A stretch of DNA of 64,000 nt from Maritimibacter fusiformis (lineage in GTDB: Bacteria > Pseudomonadota > Alphaproteobacteria > Rhodobacterales > Rhodobacteraceae). The notes under the pieces are model-generated. The model worked only from the letters and a program-made list of their open reading frames with translations. It had not been told where the DNA came from and ran no database searches. Location of the stretch: NCBI RefSeq assembly GCF_008086115.1, contig NZ_VSIY01000009.1:186001-250000 (forward strand), given 5' to 3'. Position numbers and translations under genes: made by a program. Shown piece after piece: positions 39,369-49,716 of the stretch. Positions within the stretch are counted from its first letter, which is position 1, and every line of letters starts with the position of its first letter.

Positions 39369-40907
39369 ATGGAAATCTTTTCCTCACTCGGTGACGGTTT
39401 CGTCATCGCGCTGACCTGGCAGAACCTGGTTCTGGCCATCCTGGGCTGTTTTCTGGGCACCATCATGGGCGCCCTGCCCGGCCTCGGCCCCTCGAACGGC
39501 GTCGCCATCCTGATCCCGCTGGCCTTCACCCTGGGGCTTGGCCCGACGCCAAGCATGATCCTGCTGACCAGCGTTTATTACGGCGCGATGTATGGCGGGC
39601 GGATCAGTTCGATCCTTCTGAACATTCCCGGCGACGAACCGGCGATGATGACCTGTCTCGACGGCTATCCGATGGCCCAGCAGGGCCGCGCCGGCGAGGC
39701 GCTGTCGCTGTCGGGCGTGGCCTCGTTCGTGGGCGCCTTCTTCGCCACCTGGGGGCTGATCTTTCTGGCCCCGCAACTGGTGAAATTCGCGCTGCTGTTC
39801 GGCCCGGCGGAGTATTTCGCGCTGTTCGCGCTGGCCTTTGCCACGCTGGGCGGCGTGTCCTCGACCAATCAGGCGAAATCGGCCTTTGCCGCGATGCTGG
39901 GGCTTGGGCTGGCGGTCGTGGGGGTTGATACCCAGACCGGGGTGCCACGGCTGACCTTCGGCGAGGTGCATCTTTACGACGGCCTCGATTTCCTCGTCGC
40001 CATCGTCGGGCTGTTCGCGCTGTCGGAAGTGTTCATCTTTCTCGAACACCGCCACGGTGCGGCGGACGCCGAGGGCAAGAAGATCGTGATCGGGCGGCTC
40101 ACGCCATCGTTTTCGGTGTTGAAAGCCTGCACCCCGACGATGCTGCGTTCGTCGCTGCTGGGGTTCGTCGCGGGCGTGCTGCCCGGTGCCGGGGCCTCGC
40201 TGGGCTCGTTCATCTCGTATTCGATGGAGAAACGCCTGGTCGACCGCAAGGGCACATTCGGCAAGGGCGACCCGCGCGGCGTGGCCGCCCCCGAGGCCGG
40301 CAACAACGCCGCCGCCGGGGGCGCGCTGGTGCCGATGCTGGCGCTGGGCGTTCCGGGGTCGGGCACCACGGCGGTGCTGCTGGCGGTGCTCCTGTCGCTC
40401 AACATCACGCCGGGGCCGCTTCTGTTTCAGAACAACCCCGATGTGGTCTGGGGCCTGATCGCGGCGCTGTTCATCGCCAACTTCATCCTTCTGGCGATGA
40501 ACATCCCGATGGTGGGCCTGTTCACCCGCGTGCTGATGGTGCCGCCGCGCATCCTGATGCCGGTGGTGGCGATGGTCAGCTTCGTCGGCATCTACGGCAT
40601 TTCCGGGTCGAGCTTCGACCTTCTGGTGATGATCGCCTTCGGGGTGATGGGCTGGGTGTTGCGCAAGCTCGACGTGCCGCTGGTGCCGGTGATCCTGGGC
40701 ACGCTGCTGGGCAACACGATGGAGAACAACCTGCGCCGCGCCGTGACGATCTCGAACGGCGACTACGGCACGCTGATCGACAGCCCCCTGTCGATCGGGC
40801 TGTGGACGGTGGCCATCGTCGGCTTCGTGCTGCCGATCTTCGTCGGCCGGGTGGTCAAGGCGCGGATGCATGCGCGGCGCGACACCGAAGGCTCGCTGTC
40901 GGATTGA
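39369..40907 (+). CDS. tctA: TctA large membrane subunit
   Basis: A 512-residue permease with about 11-12 helices. Family signatures are GALPGLGPSNGVAILIPLAF near the N-terminus and GVLPGAGASLGSFISY in the middle, two inverted-repeat-like loops that form the substrate path. It lies 12 bp after tctB. The stop is followed by a clear terminator at 40925-40942, which ends the operon. Confidence 0.93.
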   Translation: MEIFSSLGDGFVIALTWQNLVLAILGCFLGTIMGALPGLGPSNGVAILIPLAFTLGLGPTPSMILLTSVYYGAMYGGRISSILLNIPGDEPAMMTCLDGYPMAQQGRAGEALSLSGVASFVGAFFATWGLIFLAPQLVKFALLFGPAEYFALFALAFATLGGVSSTNQAKSAFAAMLGLGLAVVGVDTQTGVPRLTFGEVHLYDGLDFLVAIVGLFALSEVFIFLEHRHGAADAEGKKIVIGRLTPSFSVLKACTPTMLRSSLLGFVAGVLPGAGASLGSFISYSMEKRLVDRKGTFGKGDPRGVAAPEAGNNAAAGGALVPMLALGVPGSGTTAVLLAVLLSLNITPGPLLFQNNPDVVWGLIAALFIANFILLAMNIPMVGLFTRVLMVPPRILMPVVAMVSFVGIYGISGSSFDLLVMIAFGVMGWVLRKLDVPLVPVILGTLLGNTMENNLRRAVTISNGDYGTLIDSPLSIGLWTVAIVGFVLPIFVGRVVKARMHARRDTEGSLSD

Positions 40908-40924
40908 TGGCGGGTCAGGGCGGG

Positions 40925-40942
40925 CGGCGGGTTTTCCCGCCG
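40925..40942 (+). terminator. Rho-independent terminator of tctCBA
   Basis: A perfect 7-bp stem CGGCGGG-TTTT-CCCGCCG followed by TTT, 17 bp after the tctA stop. Confidence 0.75.
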
Positions 40943-41239
40943 TTTCGCACCCCTGATCGCATCTTTCTGACAAAATGGTCAAATTTCCGTAGAGGCATCC
41001 CTTGCTTCGCAGCGGGATTCGGGATTTGATCATCCGCAGGGGGCGACAGATCCCCAGACACAGGGAGACCGTCCTATGGCCTCCGAAAATTCGCGATGTT
41101 CACCGCCGGGCCGAAAGGCAACGGGGTGGCAACGTGCAGGAATGTCCGCACCGCCCCGAACCTCGGGTGCTCGGCGGGCGAGGCAGTAGAAGGCACGCGG
41201 GCAACCGCAGAGCGAGACACAATGTAAGGGAGTTACTCC
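40943..41239. promoter_or_regulatory. Upstream region of the dipeptide operon
   Basis: 297 bp before dppA with no supported gene. AAGGGAG precedes the dppA start. No convincing -35/-10 pair or operator was noticed. Confidence 0.4.
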
Positions 41240-42835
41240 ATGTCACTACGCACCCTCCTGACCGCGACGAGCCTCGTGCTGTCGATGGCAGGCGCAGCCA
41301 CGGCCCAGCAGACGCTGGTCTATTGTTCCGAAGGGTCGCCCGAAGGCTTCGACCCCGCCCTCTATACCTCGGGCACCACCTTCGACGCCTCGTCGCACCC
41401 GATCTACAACCGCCTGGTCGAGTTCAAGACCGGCACCACCGAGGTCATCCCCGGGCTGGCCGAAAGCTGGGAAGCCTCCGAGGACGGCAAGGAATACACC
41501 TTCCACCTGCGTCCCGGTGTCAAGTTCCACACCACCGACTATTTCACCCCGTCGCGCGACTTCAACGCCGATGACGTGATCTTCTCGTTCATGCGCCAGG
41601 CCGACCCCGAAAACCCGTATCACACGGTTTCCGGCGGCACCTGGGAATACTTCAACGCCATGTCGATGCCCGACCTGATCGAGTCGATCGAGAAGGTCGA
41701 CGACATGACCGTCAAGTTCGTGCTGACCCGGCCCGAAGCGCCCTTCATCGCCAACCTCGCGATGGACTTCGCCTCGATCCACTCGGCCGAATACGCCGAC
41801 GCAATGGCCGAAGCCGGCACGCCGGAAATGATGAACCAGCAGCCGATCGGCACCGGCCCGTTCGAGTTCGTGGCCTACCAGAAGGACGCGGTGATCCGTT
41901 ACGCCGCCAACCCGGACTACTGGAAAGAGGGCCTGCCCAAGGTCGACAACCTGGTCTTCGCGATCACGCCCGACAACTCGGTGCGCTATCAGAAGCTTCA
42001 GGCCGGCGAATGCCATGTCATGCCCTATCCGAACCCGGCCGACATCCAGGCGATGAAGGACAGCGACGACATCAACGTGATGGAGCAGGAAGGCCTGAAC
42101 GTCGGCTACCTCGCCTACAACACCCAGATGGCGCCGTTCGACAACCCGGCGGTGCGCCGCGCGCTGAACATGGCCATCGACAAGGCCGCGATCATCGACG
42201 TGGTGTTCCAGGGCTCGGGCCAGGCGGCCAAGAACCCGATCCCGCCGACCATGTGGTCCTATAACGACGCGATCGAAGACGATCCCTACGATCCGGAAGC
42301 CGCGCGCGCGATGCTCGAAGAGGCCGGCGTGACCGACCTGTCGATGAAGATCTGGGCGATGCCGGTGCAGCGTCCCTACAACCCGAACGCACGCCGGATG
42401 GCCGAACTGCTTCAGGAGGACTTCTCCAAGATCGGCGTGACGGTCGAGATCGTGTCCTACGAATGGGGCGAATACCTCGAGCGTTCGAAGGACCTCGACC
42501 GTGACGGCGCGGTGCTTCTGGGCTGGACCGGCGACAACGGCGACCCGGACAACTTCCTGGCCGTGCTGCTTGGCTGTGACGCCGTGGGCGGTTCGAACCG
42601 CGCGCAGTGGTGCCATGAGCCGTTCGACGACCTGGTCCAGCAGGCCAAGATCGTGTCCGACCCGGCCGAGCGCACCCGCCTCTACGAAGAGGCGCAGGTG
42701 ATCTTCAAGGACCAGGCGCCCTGGGCCACCATCGCGCATTCGGTCGTGTTCATGCCGATGCGCCCCGAGGTCGAAGGCTACGTGATGCACCCGCTGGGCG
42801 GTCACATCTTCACCGAGGTCGGCCTGGCCGAATAA
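41240..42835 (+). CDS. dppA: DppA dipeptide-binding protein
   Basis: A 531-residue periplasmic protein with signal peptide MSLRTLLTATSLVLSMAGAATA. From memory it is close to E. coli DppA over its length: LVYCSEGSPEGFDPALYTSG at the N-terminus, GTTEVIPGLAESW, MPYPNPADI, AMPVQRPYNPNARRMAE and WTGDNGDPDNF. Binds dipeptides, and in some bacteria heme or 5-aminolevulinate. First gene of a five-gene operon, followed by a hairpin. Confidence 0.94.
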   Translation: MSLRTLLTATSLVLSMAGAATAQQTLVYCSEGSPEGFDPALYTSGTTFDASSHPIYNRLVEFKTGTTEVIPGLAESWEASEDGKEYTFHLRPGVKFHTTDYFTPSRDFNADDVIFSFMRQADPENPYHTVSGGTWEYFNAMSMPDLIESIEKVDDMTVKFVLTRPEAPFIANLAMDFASIHSAEYADAMAEAGTPEMMNQQPIGTGPFEFVAYQKDAVIRYAANPDYWKEGLPKVDNLVFAITPDNSVRYQKLQAGECHVMPYPNPADIQAMKDSDDINVMEQEGLNVGYLAYNTQMAPFDNPAVRRALNMAIDKAAIIDVVFQGSGQAAKNPIPPTMWSYNDAIEDDPYDPEAARAMLEEAGVTDLSMKIWAMPVQRPYNPNARRMAELLQEDFSKIGVTVEIVSYEWGEYLERSKDLDRDGAVLLGWTGDNGDPDNFLAVLLGCDAVGGSNRAQWCHEPFDDLVQQAKIVSDPAERTRLYEEAQVIFKDQAPWATIAHSVVFMPMRPEVEGYVMHPLGGHIFTEVGLAE

Positions 42836-42846
42836 CCAGAAAAACC

Positions 42847-42876
42847 GGGCGGGGCCTTGCGGGGCCCCGCCCTTTT
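42847..42876 (+). terminator. Hairpin with U-run after dppA (partial terminator)
   Basis: A perfect 10-bp stem GGGCGGGGCC/GGCCCCGCCC with a 6-nt loop is followed by TTTT. It looks like a true rho-independent terminator, so the permease genes must be reached by read-through or an internal promoter. Confidence 0.75.
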
Positions 42877-42940
42877 ATGTCATGGCGCCGCCCTGACCTG
42901 ACACCGCCGGACGATACGGCAGATCAAGACCCGAGGGCCG

Positions 42941-43948
42941 ATGCTCCGATATTTCCTGTCCCGCCTGTTGACCTTCGTGCCGACCTTTCTTGGCGTCACG
43001 CTGATTTCCTTTGCCTTCATCCGGGTGCTGCCGGGCGATCCGATCATCGCCATGGCAGGCGAGCGCGGGGTCACACCCGAGCGCTATGCCGAGTTGCAGG
43101 AGCAATTCGGCTTCGATCGCCCGCTGATCGTGCAGTTCTGGGATTATTTCACCGGCGTGCTGCAGGGTGACCTGGGGCAGAGCTTCGTCACCCGCAAGCC
43201 GGTCTGGGACGAGTTCTTCACGCTGTTTCCCGCCACGCTGGAGCTGTCGACCTGCGCCATCATCCTGGCCGTCGTGCTGGGCCTGCCGGCGGGCGTGATC
43301 GCGGCCACCCACCGCGGCAAGCTGTTTGACCGACTGTTGATGTCGTCTGCGCTCGTGGGCTATTCGATGCCGATTTTCTGGTGGGCGCTGCTGCTCATCA
43401 TCGTGTTCTCCGGCAACCTCGGCTGGACGCCGGTTTCGGGCCGGATCGACCTGCTCTACTATTTCCCGAACGTCACGGGGTTCATGCTGATCGACAGCCT
43501 GCTTTCGGGCCAGTCCGGCGCCTTCGGCTCTGCGGTCAAACACCTGATCCTGCCGTCGATCGTGCTGGCGACGATCCCGCTGGCGGTGATCGCACGGCAA
43601 ACCCGCTCGGCGATGCTCGAGGTGCTGTCCGAGGACTATATCCGCACCGCTCGCGCCAAGGGGCTGGCCCCGGCGCGCGTCAACGGGCTGCACGCGCTGA
43701 GAAACGCCATGATCCCTGTGGTCACGGTGATCGGCCTGATGGTCGGCACGCTGCTGGCCGGCGCGATCCTGACCGAGACGATCTTTTCCTGGCCCGGTAT
43801 CGGCAAGTGGATGGTCGATTCGATCTTCCGCCGCGACTATCCGGTGGTGCAGGGCGGGCTGCTTCTGGTCGCCGTCATGGTGATGGTGGTCAACCTGATC
43901 GTCGATCTGCTCTACGGCCTCATCAACCCCAAGATCCGGAAACGCTGA
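42941..43948 (+). CDS. dppB: DppB permease
   Basis: A 335-residue permease with six helices, of the peptide/nickel class. The N-terminus MLRYFLSRLLTFVPTFLGVTLISF is typical and the EAA-type loop reads DYIRTARAKGLAPARV. A weak GAGGG precedes the ATG. One base separates it from dppC. Confidence 0.92.
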   Translation: MLRYFLSRLLTFVPTFLGVTLISFAFIRVLPGDPIIAMAGERGVTPERYAELQEQFGFDRPLIVQFWDYFTGVLQGDLGQSFVTRKPVWDEFFTLFPATLELSTCAIILAVVLGLPAGVIAATHRGKLFDRLLMSSALVGYSMPIFWWALLLIIVFSGNLGWTPVSGRIDLLYYFPNVTGFMLIDSLLSGQSGAFGSAVKHLILPSIVLATIPLAVIARQTRSAMLEVLSEDYIRTARAKGLAPARVNGLHALRNAMIPVVTVIGLMVGTLLAGAILTETIFSWPGIGKWMVDSIFRRDYPVVQGGLLLVAVMVMVVNLIVDLLYGLINPKIRKR

Positions 43949-43949
43949 C

Positions 43950-44849
43950 ATGGCCGACACCACCCTCTCCGCCACCGTCCCGGCGCGCCCCGGCCGGCTC
44001 AGGGAATTCTGGCGCTATTTCCGCGAGAACCGCGGCGCGGTGATCGGGCTTTACGTCTTTGCCGCCTTCGTGGCGCTGGCGCTGTTCGCCAACTTCATCG
44101 CCCCCTATGACCCGACCGTGCAGAACCGCGCGGCGACGCTGCTGCCGCCGGCCTGGCAGGAGGGCGGCGACTGGGCCTATCCCTTGGGCACCGACCCGCT
44201 GGGGCGCGACATGCTCTCGCGGCTGCTGTTCGGCGCGCGGTTCTCGTTCTTCGTCGGCCTGGTGGTGGTCATCATCGCCTCGACCAGCGGCATCCTGATC
44301 GGGCTGATCGCCGGTTTCGCGCCGAAATGGCTCGATACCATCATCATGCGGATCATGGACATCATTCTGTCGTTCCCGTCGCTTCTGCTGGCGCTGGTGC
44401 TGGTGGCGATCCTGGGGCCGTCGCTGGTCAACGCGATGATCGCCATCGCGATCGTGCTGCAGCCGCACTACGTGCGCCTGACCCGGGCCGCGGTGATGAC
44501 CGAGCGGGCCAAGGATTACGTGATCTCGGCCAAGGTCGCGGGCGCCAAGCTGCCGCGGCTGATGTTCATCACGGTGCTGCCCAACTGCCTTGCCCCGATC
44601 ATCGTGCAAGCGGCGCTAAGCTTTTCCAACGCCATCCTCGACGTGGCCGCGCTGGGCTTTCTGGGCATGGGCGCGCAGCCGCCGACGCCGGAATGGGGCA
44701 CCATGCTGGCCGAGGCGCGCGAATTCATCCTGCGCGCCTGGTGGGTCGTGACCTTCCCCGGGCTTGCCATCCTGATCACAGTGCTCGCCATCAACCTGAT
44801 GGGCGACGGGCTGCGCGACGCGCTCGACCCGAAACTGAAAAGGAGCTGA
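43950..44849 (+). CDS. dppC: DppC permease
   Basis: A 299-residue permease with six helices. The conserved [18 protein letters not shown] motif follows the first helix and periplasmic loop, and the EAA-type loop contains [12 protein letters not shown]. Partner of DppB. The ATG is one base after the dppB stop, so translation is coupled. Confidence 0.92.
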   Translation: MADTTLSATVPARPGRLREFWRYFRENRGAVIGLYVFAAFVALALFANFIAPYDPTVQNRAATLLPPAWQEGGDWAYPLGTDPLGRDMLSRLLFGARFSFFVGLVVVIIASTSGILIGLIAGFAPKWLDTIIMRIMDIILSFPSLLLALVLVAILGPSLVNAMIAIAIVLQPHYVRLTRAAVMTERAKDYVISAKVAGAKLPRLMFITVLPNCLAPIIVQAALSFSNAILDVAALGFLGMGAQPPTPEWGTMLAEAREFILRAWWVVTFPGLAILITVLAINLMGDGLRDALDPKLKRS

Positions 44850-44851
44850 CC

Positions 44852-45832
44852 GTGCCGCTCCTGGAAATCCGCAACCTCACCGTCGAATTCACCACTGCCG
44901 CCGGCCCGTTTCGCGCCGTCGACGGGGTCGATGCCACGGTCGACCAGGGCGACGTGCTGGCCATCGTCGGTGAATCCGGCTCGGGCAAATCGGTGTCGAT
45001 GCTGGCGATGATGGGGCTGTTGCCCTGGACCGCGACCATCACCGCCGACCGGATGAGCTTTGATGGCCGCGACCTGCGCAATCTTGGCGCGCGCGAGCGG
45101 CGCAAGGTGATCGGCCGCGACATGGCGATGATCTTTCAGGAGCCGATGTCCTCGCTCAACCCCTGTTTCACCGTGGGTTTCCAGATCAAGGAGGCGCTGC
45201 GCCAGCACCTCGACCTGAGCCGGGCCGAACGCCATACCCGTGCACTGGAACTGCTCGACCTCGTGGGCATCCCCGACCCGGAAACCCGCCTCAAGGCGTT
45301 CCCGCACCAATTGTCGGGCGGCATGAGCCAGCGCGTGATGATCGCCATGGCGCTGTCATGCAACCCGCGCCTTCTGATCGCGGACGAGCCGACGACGGCG
45401 CTGGACGTGACCATCCAGGCGCAGATCCTCGACCTGCTCAGCGACCTGCAACGCGACACCGGCATGGCGCTGATCCTGATCACCCACGACATGGGCGTGG
45501 TGGCCGAGACCGCGCAGCGGGTGCAGGTGCAGTATGCCGGTCAGAAGGTCGAGGAACAGCCGGTGCGCTCGCTGTTTCAAAGCCCGCATCACCCCTACAC
45601 GGCGGCGCTTCTGTCCGCCCTGCCCGAGCGCGCGACCGAGCGTCGGCTGCCGACCATTCCGGGCGTGGTGCCGGGCCAGTTCGACCGGCCCCAGGGCTGC
45701 CTTTTCAGCCCGCGCTGCGCCTTTGCCGACGACACTTGCCGCAAGGTCGACCCGCCGGTGCAGGGCGAGGACATGGGCTTTGCGCGCTGCCACTACCCGA
45801 TCGCGACCCCGGCCAAGGAGGCGACGTCATGA
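44852..45832 (+). CDS. dppD: DppD ABC ATPase
   Basis: A 326-residue ATPase. It starts with GTG at 44852, with AAAAGGAG upstream and the stop of dppC two bases before. Walker [10 protein letters not shown], signature LSGGMSQR, Walker [14 protein letters not shown], switch His in [10 protein letters not shown]. The C-terminal oligopeptide extension has Cys residues (GCLFSPRC...CRKVDP...CHYP) typical of Dpp/Opp ATPases that carry an iron-sulfur cluster. Confidence 0.92.
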   Translation: MPLLEIRNLTVEFTTAAGPFRAVDGVDATVDQGDVLAIVGESGSGKSVSMLAMMGLLPWTATITADRMSFDGRDLRNLGARERRKVIGRDMAMIFQEPMSSLNPCFTVGFQIKEALRQHLDLSRAERHTRALELLDLVGIPDPETRLKAFPHQLSGGMSQRVMIAMALSCNPRLLIADEPTTALDVTIQAQILDLLSDLQRDTGMALILITHDMGVVAETAQRVQVQYAGQKVEEQPVRSLFQSPHHPYTAALLSALPERATERRLPTIPGVVPGQFDRPQGCLFSPRCAFADDTCRKVDPPVQGEDMGFARCHYPIATPAKEATS

Positions 45833-46785
45833 CCGAGCCCGTCATCATCGCCGAACACCTGGCCAAGCATTACGAAGTCGGCGGCGGCCTGTTCGCCAAG
45901 CCTCGGGTGGTGCGCGCATTGTCGGAGGCCAGCTTTTCCATCGCGCCGGGCAAGACGCTGGCGGTCGTGGGGGAATCGGGCTGCGGCAAGTCTACTCTGG
46001 CCCGTCTCGTCACCCTGATCGAGGAACCGACCGCCGGAACATTCGAGATCGGCGGCATCCCGGCGACGCCCGACAACTGGGCGCGGCTGCGCGACAGCGT
46101 GCAGATCGTGTTCCAGGACCCCTACGGCTCGCTCAACCTGCGCCACCGGGTCGGCACCATCCTCGAAGAGCCGCTCAAGATCAATCGCCCCAACCTCACC
46201 GCCGCCCAGCGCCGGGAGAAGGCACGCGAAATGATGGACCTGGTCGGGTTGCGGCCCGAATTCTACGACCGCTTTCCGCACATGTTCTCGGGCGGCCAGA
46301 GGCAGCGCATCGCGGTCGCCCGCGCCTTGATGCTCGAACCCAAGCTGATGGTTCTGGATGAACCGGTCTCGGCGCTCGACGTGTCGATCCAGAGCCAGGT
46401 TCTGAACCTGCTGCTGGACCTGCAGGAACGCCTGCAACTGGCCTATCTGTTCATCTCGCATGACCTGAGCGTGGTGCGCCACGTGGCCGACGAGGTGATC
46501 GTGATGTATCTCGGTCGCCCGGTCGAGTTCGGTGCCAAGGAAGACGTTTTCGCCAGCCCGCGCCACCCCTATACCAAGGCGCTGTTGTCGGCGACGCCCT
46601 CGACCGAACCACACCCCGACCGCAAGAGGATCAAGCTCGCGGGCGAGTTGCCCTCACCGCTGGCGATTCCCGATGGCTGCCCCTTCGCGCCGCGCTGCTG
46701 GAAAGCCCAGGACAAATGCCGCCTCGACCGCCCGCCGCTGGAGGGCGACAGCCACAAGGTCGCCTGCTACTTCCCGGAAAACTGA
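45829..46785 (+). CDS. dppF: DppF ABC ATPase
   Basis: A 318-residue ATPase, second nucleotide-binding subunit. Walker [10 protein letters not shown], signature FSGGQRQR, Walker [14 protein letters not shown], switch His in [10 protein letters not shown]. The C-terminal Cys pattern is GCPFAPRC...CRLDRP...CYFP. The start at 45829 overlaps the dppD stop by 4 bp. Last gene of the operon, convergent with the oxidoreductase genes. Confidence 0.92.
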   Translation: MTEPVIIAEHLAKHYEVGGGLFAKPRVVRALSEASFSIAPGKTLAVVGESGCGKSTLARLVTLIEEPTAGTFEIGGIPATPDNWARLRDSVQIVFQDPYGSLNLRHRVGTILEEPLKINRPNLTAAQRREKAREMMDLVGLRPEFYDRFPHMFSGGQRQRIAVARALMLEPKLMVLDEPVSALDVSIQSQVLNLLLDLQERLQLAYLFISHDLSVVRHVADEVIVMYLGRPVEFGAKEDVFASPRHPYTKALLSATPSTEPHPDRKRIKLAGELPSPLAIPDGCPFAPRCWKAQDKCRLDRPPLEGDSHKVACYFPEN

Positions 46786-46822
46786 CCGGCTTTGCCATTC
46801 ATTATTCGGAATGCGGCCCGCC

Positions 46823-47812
46823 TCAGTCGGCCCCTTCCGCAAGCGCGATCTCGCGCCGCTCGGCGTCGGCGCGTCGCGATGCCGCGATGATATCGACCAC
46901 GTGGCGGGCGTGGGCGTTCGGCACCTTCGGCGCGGCACCGGCAATCGCCTCGCGCATCGCGTCCCATTCTCGCAGCATCGCCCGGTGCATCCAGTCGGGT
47001 TCGATCGAGCCGGGCACCTGTTCCCAGCTTTCGCCCCGCCCCACCGACACGCCGTTCACGAAATCGAGCGCAAGCATCCCGTGTTCGCAGACAAGGGTGG
47101 TGGCCGAAATCATCTTGCCGTCGCGGTAGCCGACGCTCTGCACCTGCCCGAAACCGCCATTTGCGAACCGCAGGCTCAGAAGCGCGGTGTCGTCGGCCGG
47201 CTGGTCGTGAAAGAAGGTGCCATAAAGGGCGTTCACCCCGGCCACCCGGTCGCCCATCAGGAAAACCAGACGATCCAGCGCGTGGATGCCCGCCGTCATC
47301 AGCATTCCGCCGCCGGTTTCGAACCGGGTGTGCCATTCGCTCCGGTTGCTTTCCATCCAGAACTTGATCATCGCGCTTGTGCCCAGGATCGGGCGGCCGA
47401 GGTCGCCGGATGCGATGATGTCGCGGGCCACCAGACAGGGCTGCGAGAAATGCATCACGTGACCGGCCATCAGCGCCACCCCAGTGCGATCCGCCGCGGC
47501 GATGATCGCGTCGCAGGCCTCGGGGGTCGGGGCCATCGGCTTTTCCATCAGGATGTGCTTGCCGGCGTTGGCGGCGGCGATGGCAATCTCCTCGTGGGTG
47601 TCATGCGGCGTCGCGATCACCACGGCATCGACCGACGGGTCGGCCAGCAGGTCGGGCCAGTCGGCATGGGCGGTGCCGCCGAACTCCTGCGCCAGGCGCT
47701 GCGCGCCCTCGCCACGGCAACTGGCGGCAAGGCGGATGCCCTCGACATCGGCAATGGCGCGCGCGTGGACGGCGCCGAAATGCCCGGCCCCGATGATGCC
47801 TATTCCGATCAT
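46823..47812 (-). CDS. Gfo/Idh/MocA-family oxidoreductase (first of two)
   Basis: A 329-residue NAD(P)-dependent oxidoreductase. The dinucleotide fold starts IGIIGAGHFGAVHARA, and the cofactor/substrate motif ILMEKPMAPTPEACD contains the conserved EKP. The start at 47812 overlaps the upstream paralog stop by 4 bp. It is divergent from a sialic-acid-type operon. Family members YjhC/NanX and RgNanOx interconvert 2,7-anhydro- and related sialic acids, so a role in preparing modified sialic acids is a reasonable inference, but other sugars are possible. Confidence 0.85.
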   Translation of the reverse strand: MIGIGIIGAGHFGAVHARAIADVEGIRLAASCRGEGAQRLAQEFGGTAHADWPDLLADPSVDAVVIATPHDTHEEIAIAAANAGKHILMEKPMAPTPEACDAIIAAADRTGVALMAGHVMHFSQPCLVARDIIASGDLGRPILGTSAMIKFWMESNRSEWHTRFETGGGMLMTAGIHALDRLVFLMGDRVAGVNALYGTFFHDQPADDTALLSLRFANGGFGQVQSVGYRDGKMISATTLVCEHGMLALDFVNGVSVGRGESWEQVPGSIEPDWMHRAMLREWDAMREAIAGAAPKVPNAHARHVVDIIAASRRADAERREIALAEGAD

Positions 47813-48822
47813 GTCTTGTCCTTTCCGGGTGTGGTCGCGATGGTTCCGTCGGTGTTTCGCCCCGCCGCCAGATAGGCCGCGTCGATCAGGCGCATCGCGG
47901 CGAGGTAGTCGTCGAGCGACACCGAAGGCGGGCGCCCCTGCCCAAGCCGGGCCAGCGCGTCGGCCATGAACAGCCGGTATCTGGTGGCGGTGGGTTCCGG
48001 GCGCAGGTTGCGCATCTGGTTGTCGTCCAGCGTGGCGACGGTTGCGCTGTCGCCCAGGTCGGTCAGGGTGGCATTGGCGCTGACCAGCCGCCATTCGAAC
48101 TCGCCCCCCGGCCTCATCGACGCGAAGGTATAACCGGCCTCGACCGTGAACAGCGTGCCGGCGGCATCCCGCATGACGACGAGTGCGTGGTCCTCGACAT
48201 CGGTGGCGTGGATCAGGTTGCCGACGCTCGACGAAAGGATCGTCAGCGGCCCTTCGGCGAGGTCCAGCGCCGCGTCGATCCCGTGGATGCCGAGATTGCG
48301 AAGCGCCCCGCCGCCGCCCACCGCCGGGTCGAGCAGCCAGCCCACCCCGTCATCGCGGTAGCGTTGCGGCGGCCCGTTCACCAGCCGGAACCCGGCGCGC
48401 ACCAGCCGACCGGCACGCGAGATTTCCGCCAGCCGCGCCAGTTCGCCCTGGGCCGGTCCGAAACGATTGGCCAGCGGCACGGCCACGTGGCACCCGCCCG
48501 CACGCGCCTGATCGGCCAGCCGGGCGATGGTGTCGATGTCGCCGACGGGCTTTTCGAGGATCAGCGGCACCTTCGCCGCGATCAGTCGTTCGGCCTGCGC
48601 CGGCAGCGTCGCCGGATGGCCCATCAAGACCACCACGTCGGGCGCCTGCGCCAACCCGGCCTCGATCGTCGGCAGATGCGTCTGGCCATGCGCGCGGGCA
48701 AACTCGGCGGCCACGTCGGGGTTTTCGTCCCACACCCCGACCACATCCGCCCGGGCGGCCTGCGCCGCATCCAGATGCATGGCGGAATGCCAATGGCCGA
48801 CACCGAAAAGCGCGATCCGCAT
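47809..48822 (-). CDS. Gfo/Idh/MocA-family oxidoreductase (second of two)
   Basis: A 337-residue oxidoreductase of the same family, with N-terminal MRIALFGVGHWHSAMHL and the conserved LILEKPVGDID motif. The glycine-rich turn is less canonical (GVGHWH) than in its partner. It is the first gene of a two-gene unit; the promoter overlaps a strong inverted repeat next to the GntR gene. The two enzymes may form a redox pair, or one may act on a second isomer. Confidence 0.83.
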   Translation of the reverse strand: MRIALFGVGHWHSAMHLDAAQAARADVVGVWDENPDVAAEFARAHGQTHLPTIEAGLAQAPDVVVLMGHPATLPAQAERLIAAKVPLILEKPVGDIDTIARLADQARAGGCHVAVPLANRFGPAQGELARLAEISRAGRLVRAGFRLVNGPPQRYRDDGVGWLLDPAVGGGGALRNLGIHGIDAALDLAEGPLTILSSSVGNLIHATDVEDHALVVMRDAAGTLFTVEAGYTFASMRPGGEFEWRLVSANATLTDLGDSATVATLDDNQMRNLRPEPTATRYRLFMADALARLGQGRPPSVSLDDYLAAMRLIDAAYLAAGRNTDGTIATTPGKDKT

Positions 48823-48844
48823 GATTCTTTACCTTCTGCCAGCT

Positions 48845-48889
48845 ACTTGTAGGATATCCCAATAATGTGTTGCAGGATATCCTACAAGT
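48845..48889. promoter_or_regulatory. GntR-type double operator
   Basis: A perfect 15-bp inverted repeat (arms 48845-48859 and 48875-48889, 15-bp spacer). Each arm contains the self-palindrome GGATATCC; the two centres are 23 bp apart, about two helical turns. It lies between the divergent oxidoreductase and GntR starts and likely controls both directions. Confidence 0.75.
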
Positions 48890-48914
48890 TGGTATTCAAC
48901 AAGGCACACATGGG

Positions 48915-49658
48915 ATGCCTGAGCGAATGACTTCTGATTCTCCGACCTCCACGCCGCTTGAATCGATGCCCCGTCCGCCGCTGATTCACGTCGCCGTGCA
49001 GCAAAGCCTGAAGGACTACATCGAAGCGAACGACATGCGCCCGGGACAGGCGATGCCATCGGAATCGTTCCTGGCGCGTCAACTCGGGGTCGGTCGGAAT
49101 TCGGTGCGCGAGGCAATCAAGGCGCTGGAATCCCTTGGCATTCTGGAAACGCGCCGTGGTATCGGCGTGTTCGTGAAGGAGTTTTCCTTCGCCCCCCTAC
49201 TCGACAACCTGGCCTTCGGAATGCGCGACTCGCTGCGTGACGTGGGCGAATTGCGCGAGATCCGGCGGGTGCTGGAGACCGGCCTGATCGGGCAGACGAT
49301 CGAGGTGATCGGCGACGACGACATCGCCGCCCTGCGCGACGTTACCGCCCGGATGAAGGCCCGCGCCGAAAAGCACGAGAGCTTCGCCGCCGAGGACCAG
49401 GAGTTCCACCAGCTTCTGTTTCGCTGCCAGAACAACCGGATGCTGAACGCGCTGATCGACATTTTCTGGTCGGCCTTCGCCAAGGCCTCGCAGTTTCACG
49501 GCATGGACAACGACGATCCGCTGGCTACCTGGGCCGATCATCACGCCATCGTCGAGGCCATCGCCCGACGCGACGCCGAAGACGCCCGCCGAAGACTCGA
49601 CGAGCATTACGAGGGGCTGGCCCGCGTCATCGCGCGCTATTCCCCGAACCCGGGCTAA
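48915..49658 (+). CDS. GntR-family (FadR subfamily) regulator of the sialic-acid-type cluster
   Basis: A regulator of about 247 residues. The winged helix includes MPSESFLARQLGVGRNSVREAIKALESLG (seen in two parts) and the C-terminal FCD domain carries metal-type Asp/His residues in FHQLLFRC, ADHHAIV and DEHYEGLARV. The start at 48915 is tentative: AAGG lies about 11 nt upstream, while ATG 48927 is also possible. The perfect inverted repeat just upstream suggests autoregulation. Confidence 0.85.
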   Translation: MPERMTSDSPTSTPLESMPRPPLIHVAVQQSLKDYIEANDMRPGQAMPSESFLARQLGVGRNSVREAIKALESLGILETRRGIGVFVKEFSFAPLLDNLAFGMRDSLRDVGELREIRRVLETGLIGQTIEVIGDDDIAALRDVTARMKARAEKHESFAAEDQEFHQLLFRCQNNRMLNALIDIFWSAFAKASQFHGMDNDDPLATWADHHAIVEAIARRDAEDARRRLDEHYEGLARVIARYSPNPG

Positions 49659-49716
49659 CGCCCGAACCGGCAAAGCTCCGAACTTTTTGACACCGCAACC
49701 CCAAGGGAGGAAATCC

